Shown here: positions 61,262 to 64,000 of the stretch, in pieces | Layout: every line of letters begins with the position of its first letter | Position numbering within the stretch: position 1 is the first letter of the stretch | Assembly (NCBI GenBank): GCA_030849065.1 | Contig: JASAON010001654.1 | Location: 1 to 64,000 of the forward strand | Source of the DNA: Jaenimonas drosophilae | Taxonomy: Eukaryota > Euglenozoa > Kinetoplastea > Trypanosomatida > Trypanosomatidae | Reading direction: 5' to 3' | DNA length: 64,000 nt | Program-made: the position numbers and the translations under genes | Notes under the pieces: generated by a model | What the model was told of the DNA's origin: nothing | Databases searched by the model: none | Seen by the model: only the letters and a program-made list of their open reading frames with translations

Positions 61262-62212
61262 CTACGCTGCAGATGAGTCCGATGCCCGTGGGCGTTGTGG
61301 GGCCAATCCTCTCGCCACCAATTCGTTTCGGAGTGTCTTGTAGCGTCCATACTGCTCCTCTAAGGCAGTTCTGAGATGCACCTCTGGTGGGTGACCGAAC
61401 TGAGTGGTGTACTTGGATTCGAAGTCGTACAGCAAACGCTTGTACTCCTTCTTCTCAAGAGTGAGAGCGTCGTTGCTAAGCTGTGTCACGGGAGTCTGTC
61501 CCAAATGGTGTTGCTCCAGGCACTCCACAATCTCACTCCGCACCTCGCTGACAAACGCCTTCTGACGACTCAAGGACGACGAGCCCGTGCTGGTCCGACG
61601 TGGTCCATCAGAAGACCGGCGGGAGCCCGTCGTTCCTCTCGAATGGTTGCTCGCCGAGCTGGTGGGTTCCACTCCACGCTCTCCCGCCCCGCTAGACGAA
61701 CGACCTGCTGCAGTGGGAGAGTGCGCGGGCCCAGCCGTCGGCGCATCAGCTGCGCCATCTGCCGGCTTGGACAACTTGTACAGTTCGTACACGGAGCGAA
61801 CAACGTATTTGTTCTCCGTCGTTACATCTCTCCCCGTAGCCTTGCGGGTGCTAAACTCCCACTCGTGGATGTGGTGTTTCATCCCTCGCTTCAATGCAGC
61901 GCGCTGAGTGACCGTCAGGCCAGCCAGGACGGTGGAGGGGTTTGACTCTTGCTTCTTGCACGCGGCAAGTCGGTCCAACTCACAGCGATATGCAGCCTCT
62001 AATTCAGACTGAAGGTAGTCAGGAGAGGGCTGCAATGCGCCAAAACGGTGTTGGACTCGTTCGCGCTGTTCACGCTGCAACACACGAATGCTCTCGGCGG
62101 TTTCCTTTGGAAGTGCAGAGAAATTGGTGTCTACCTCGTGTGATGGGAGGAAGACGAGAGCATCAATTGTCTCCTCCACCACCCCCGTCAGCGGGCTGCT
62201 GCTGCCCAACAT
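61262..62212 (-). CDS. Helical protein with a FAM13-like C-terminal motif
   Basis: 316 residues from the ATG at 62212 (MLGSSSPLTGVVEETID). The longest frame runs 116 codons further, overlapping the next gene and starting at a non-ATG, so it is rejected; a pyrimidine tract (about 62290-62268) and TTTAG lie before the chosen ATG. Residues 45-130 are mostly helical and charged (LPKETAESIRVLQREQRERVQ). Residues about 155-215 are Ser/Gly/Pro-rich. The segment at 252-301 (KKEYKRLLYDFESKYTTQFG, then ALEEQYGRYKTLRNEL) has the pattern of the conserved helical motif at the C-terminus of FAM13A/B proteins: K-x-L-x-x-F-E, a G-x-P turn, then Y-x-x-Y-K-x-x-K/R-x-x-L. Function unknown. Confidence 0.65.
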   Translation of the reverse strand: MLGSSSPLTGVVEETIDALVFLPSHEVDTNFSALPKETAESIRVLQREQRERVQHRFGALQPSPDYLQSELEAAYRCELDRLAACKKQESNPSTVLAGLTVTQRAALKRGMKHHIHEWEFSTRKATGRDVTTENKYVVRSVYELYKLSKPADGAADAPTAGPAHSPTAAGRSSSGAGERGVEPTSSASNHSRGTTGSRRSSDGPRRTSTGSSSLSRQKAFVSEVRSEIVECLEQHHLGQTPVTQLSNDALTLEKKEYKRLLYDFESKYTTQFGHPPEVHLRTALEEQYGRYKTLRNELVARGLAPQRPRASDSSAA

Positions 62213-62486
62213 GAGGTGAGTTCTGCTCGTCGGTTCAGCCAACACTAAAGACTTTGAAGGTAACCAAAGAAAAAAGGAAGGGAAGAGACATGTGATGGAA
62301 GGAGGAAGTGGCGTGAGCTGATGCAGCCTTGCTGTGCTTATACATGTGTTGCCACAGATTACGAGAGTGTCCAATGATGTGTGACAAGGCAATCTTAGCC
62401 AGCCTTGAGAGGTTGTAAGATAAAACGTTAATGGCACACGCCATGAATGCATGTTGTTGTCAGGATCGCAATGGCGACACAACGGC

Positions 62487-64000
62487 TCAATGCGAAACAG
62501 ACGTTGACCCACGCCAGCGCTGCAGGTCCTCCTCTGTGAAATCAAATCCGCCATCTGCAAATTTTCGCAAGTAACGATGTTGTGTGGTGCCCGTTCTTGT
62601 TTCGCTCAGCTGGCGCATGAAGGTCTGAAAACCTCCGTGTTGCTCTACCCATGTGACCGGACCGCCGCTGTAGTCTGAAAATCCCAGTGCAGCCATGGAG
62701 AGCATGTTGAAGTCGTCCACCGAGAGGAGCTGTCGATGTGACAGTAGCTCCAAACCCTCGTCGAGGACGGCAGCAACCAGTCGGTGGGCAATCTCCATCG
62801 TGGTTGGGATCCGTCCGAACCACTGATCCACCACCTCTTGCCGCGGTACGCCAACATCATTCCCCGGGGCGTAGAATCCGCCACTTGCGTAGCCTTGGCC
62901 AAGCAAGCCAGCCTCCGCCATCCGCCGGAGTCCGTCACCAACAGTGAGTTGGTCTCGTTCTTCGTCGAACGTCCTGCCAGCCTCCCATTCGGAAATCATC
63001 CGGTTCACCTCTCGCATGCCAATGATGTCCATGAGACGCAGTGGCCCGTAACTTAAGCCCAGCATTTCCTTTGCCGCAGCTTCCACCTTCACTGCAGGGC
63101 AACTTGTCAAGAGCTGACAAACTTCACGGCAGTAGCGGGCAAGCAGACGACGGGACACACGCGATGAGCAGAGCACGTAGGGAGTTCCCCGCTGTTGTAG
63201 GTACGCCACCGCCGCGGTGATGGCATCACTTCGTAGGTCAACTGGCCAGTTGGGCCGAGCGTAGGAGTGGATTTCCTGTAGCGAAGAGAATGGTCCAGCA
63301 TGTGAGGAAAGAGCGAGGCGAAGACACGCGGCCGGAGATACAACAGCGCAACAGGGAAGCAGCTGCATCATTGGTTGCGCAACGGCTGCATCTCCTACAA
63401 TAACGTAGTTGTGGTGTTTGTCCTCAGCAAACGCACCTCGCTGGTGTGTCAGCAGAAACAATCTCGTTCGGTCCACCGTGGATGCCGTCACGTCAAAGAG
63501 TACCGTTGCGCCGATTGGGTCTTCATCAAGACTGGTCACCATGGACTCCCACACCTCGTTGGAGGCCGTTACATCAAATCGGAGGATGCGGGATGACGTC
63601 AGAGGAGGTAAGCGACGATGAGCCAAGGCCCGCTGTCGCTGCAGAGTTTGCCGGGCCATCACCGCGGCGTCACATCGCTGAAAGACCTCCGCCGCGTGAG
63701 TTGGTGGGATAAGATTCCCCAACACGCAATCCAGCGCATAGGCAACCCACATTTCTCCAATTTCTCCATCGGTGCTACTCAGCAATCCAACATCTTCACA
63801 AGAGGATGTCTGCTGCTGCAACAAGTACGACAGCTCACCGGACAGAAAGAAGTATCGCAGCGCCATGCGACGTGTCGTCGGCGTGCGGCAAAGATGTCGA
63901 AGGCACCACGCCTCAAAAGAGAGCCGGGGTTCGGTATGGCTAGTCATCTCATCTGCCCCCATCTCAAGGACAGCCTCCGTCTGCAGCAGGCCCTTAGATT
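62487..64000 (-). CDS. Trifunctional-enzyme alpha-like protein, C-terminal part (5' end beyond window)
   Basis: The frame is open from its stop at 62487 to the window edge, at least 503 residues, so the ATG at 63962 may be internal. The segment SKGLLQTEAVLE before it, and WCLRHLCRTPTTRRMALRYFFLSGELSYLL after it, resemble the linker that follows the enoyl-CoA hydratase half in FadB/HADHA enzymes (LL.S..S.AL.Y.FFAER). Two 3-hydroxyacyl-CoA dehydrogenase C-terminal domains are recognisable: LSYGPLRLMDIIGM with GLLGQGYASGGFYAPG, and MEIAHRLVAAVLDEGLELL with ALGFSDYSGGPVTWVEQHG. The NAD-binding half between them and the linker is short and lacks a clear GxGxxG; the usual NDCPGF..NR reads CSSRVSRRLL. 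It may therefore be a divergent or inactive relative of the mitochondrial beta-oxidation enzyme. Confidence 0.7.
   Translation of the reverse strand, partial: SKGLLQTEAVLEMGADEMTSHTEPRLSFEAWCLRHLCRTPTTRRMALRYFFLSGELSYLLQQQTSSCEDVGLLSSTDGEIGEMWVAYALDCVLGNLIPPTHAAEVFQRCDAAVMARQTLQRQRALAHRRLPPLTSSRILRFDVTASNEVWESMVTSLDEDPIGATVLFDVTASTVDRTRLFLLTHQRGAFAEDKHHNYVIVGDAAVAQPMMQLLPCCAVVSPAACLRLALSSHAGPFSSLQEIHSYARPNWPVDLRSDAITAAVAYLQQRGTPYVLCSSRVSRRLLARYCREVCQLLTSCPAVKVEAAAKEMLGLSYGPLRLMDIIGMREVNRMISEWEAGRTFDEERDQLTVGDGLRRMAEAGLLGQGYASGGFYAPGNDVGVPRQEVVDQWFGRIPTTMEIAHRLVAAVLDEGLELLSHRQLLSVDDFNMLSMAALGFSDYSGGPVTWVEQHGGFQTFMRQLSETRTGTTQHRYLRKFADGGFDFTEEDLQRWRGSTSVSH

Noticed and set aside
62213..62560. 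N-terminal extension of the FAM13-motif gene
   Set aside because: It overlaps the end of the next gene, starts at a non-ATG codon and contains the splice tract and acceptor.
1..64000. CRISPR arrays, insertion sequences, bacterial operons or ribosome binding sites
   Set aside because: The gene content is eukaryotic (kinetoplastid); no spaced direct repeats, transposase frames or terminal repeats were seen.

Overview
This window looks like nuclear DNA from a kinetoplastid, most likely a trypanosomatid. All 26 genes I can support lie on the minus strand, and no strand switch is visible over 64 kb, as expected for one polycistronic transcription unit. No introns are needed to read the genes. Most start codons have a pyrimidine-rich tract and an AG on the coding strand a short way upstream, as expected for spliced-leader trans-splicing. 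The proteins match kinetoplastid biology: a DHH1 helicase, a tandem eS1 (RPS3A) pair, eL20 (RPL18A), axonemal proteins and a Nup65-like membrane nucleoporin. From memory, the order SPT2, KDSR, DHH1, RPS3A pair, HAP2, RPL18A resembles part of Leishmania chromosome 35; this needs a synteny search. Genus cannot be set from the sequence alone.

Layout in the direction of transcription (right to left). 64000-57600: 3' part of a trifunctional-enzyme alpha-like protein, a FAM13-motif protein, an ankyrin protein and serine palmitoyltransferase subunit 2. 57600-52237: a 1.7 kb gap, 3-ketodihydrosphingosine reductase, a spermidine-synthase-fold methyltransferase and an AUH-type enoyl-CoA hydratase. 51917-45520: DHH1, a 3.6 kb gap without a credible gene, and a thioredoxin-domain protein. 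45092-38050: a Dpy-30-motif protein, a beta-propeller-like protein, two identical eS1 genes and an STPGR (PG-rich) axonemal protein. 37123-26465: an arrestin-fold protein, the gamete fusogen HAP2/GCS1, a 1.8 kb AT-rich gap and a large CAMK-type kinase with EF-hands and a KA1-like end. 25972-13931: a PIP kinase, a 2808-residue EF-hand/WD40 protein and VPS60/CHMP5. 13562-1: an unknown repeat protein with a possible frameshift at its 5' end, eL20, a 2785-residue PF6/SPAG17-like central-pair protein, the Nup65-like protein and the start of a secreted or surface protein cut by the left edge.

Genes in such units are mostly unrelated in function, and control is post-transcriptional. Even so, two themes stand out: neighbouring genes for the first two steps of sphingolipid synthesis (SPT2 and KDSR), and several flagellum-type genes (PF6-like, EF-hand/WD40, STPGR, Dpy-30 motif). 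Start codons were re-chosen as ATG wherever the longest open frame began at TTG. Domain calls were made by eye, without database searches.
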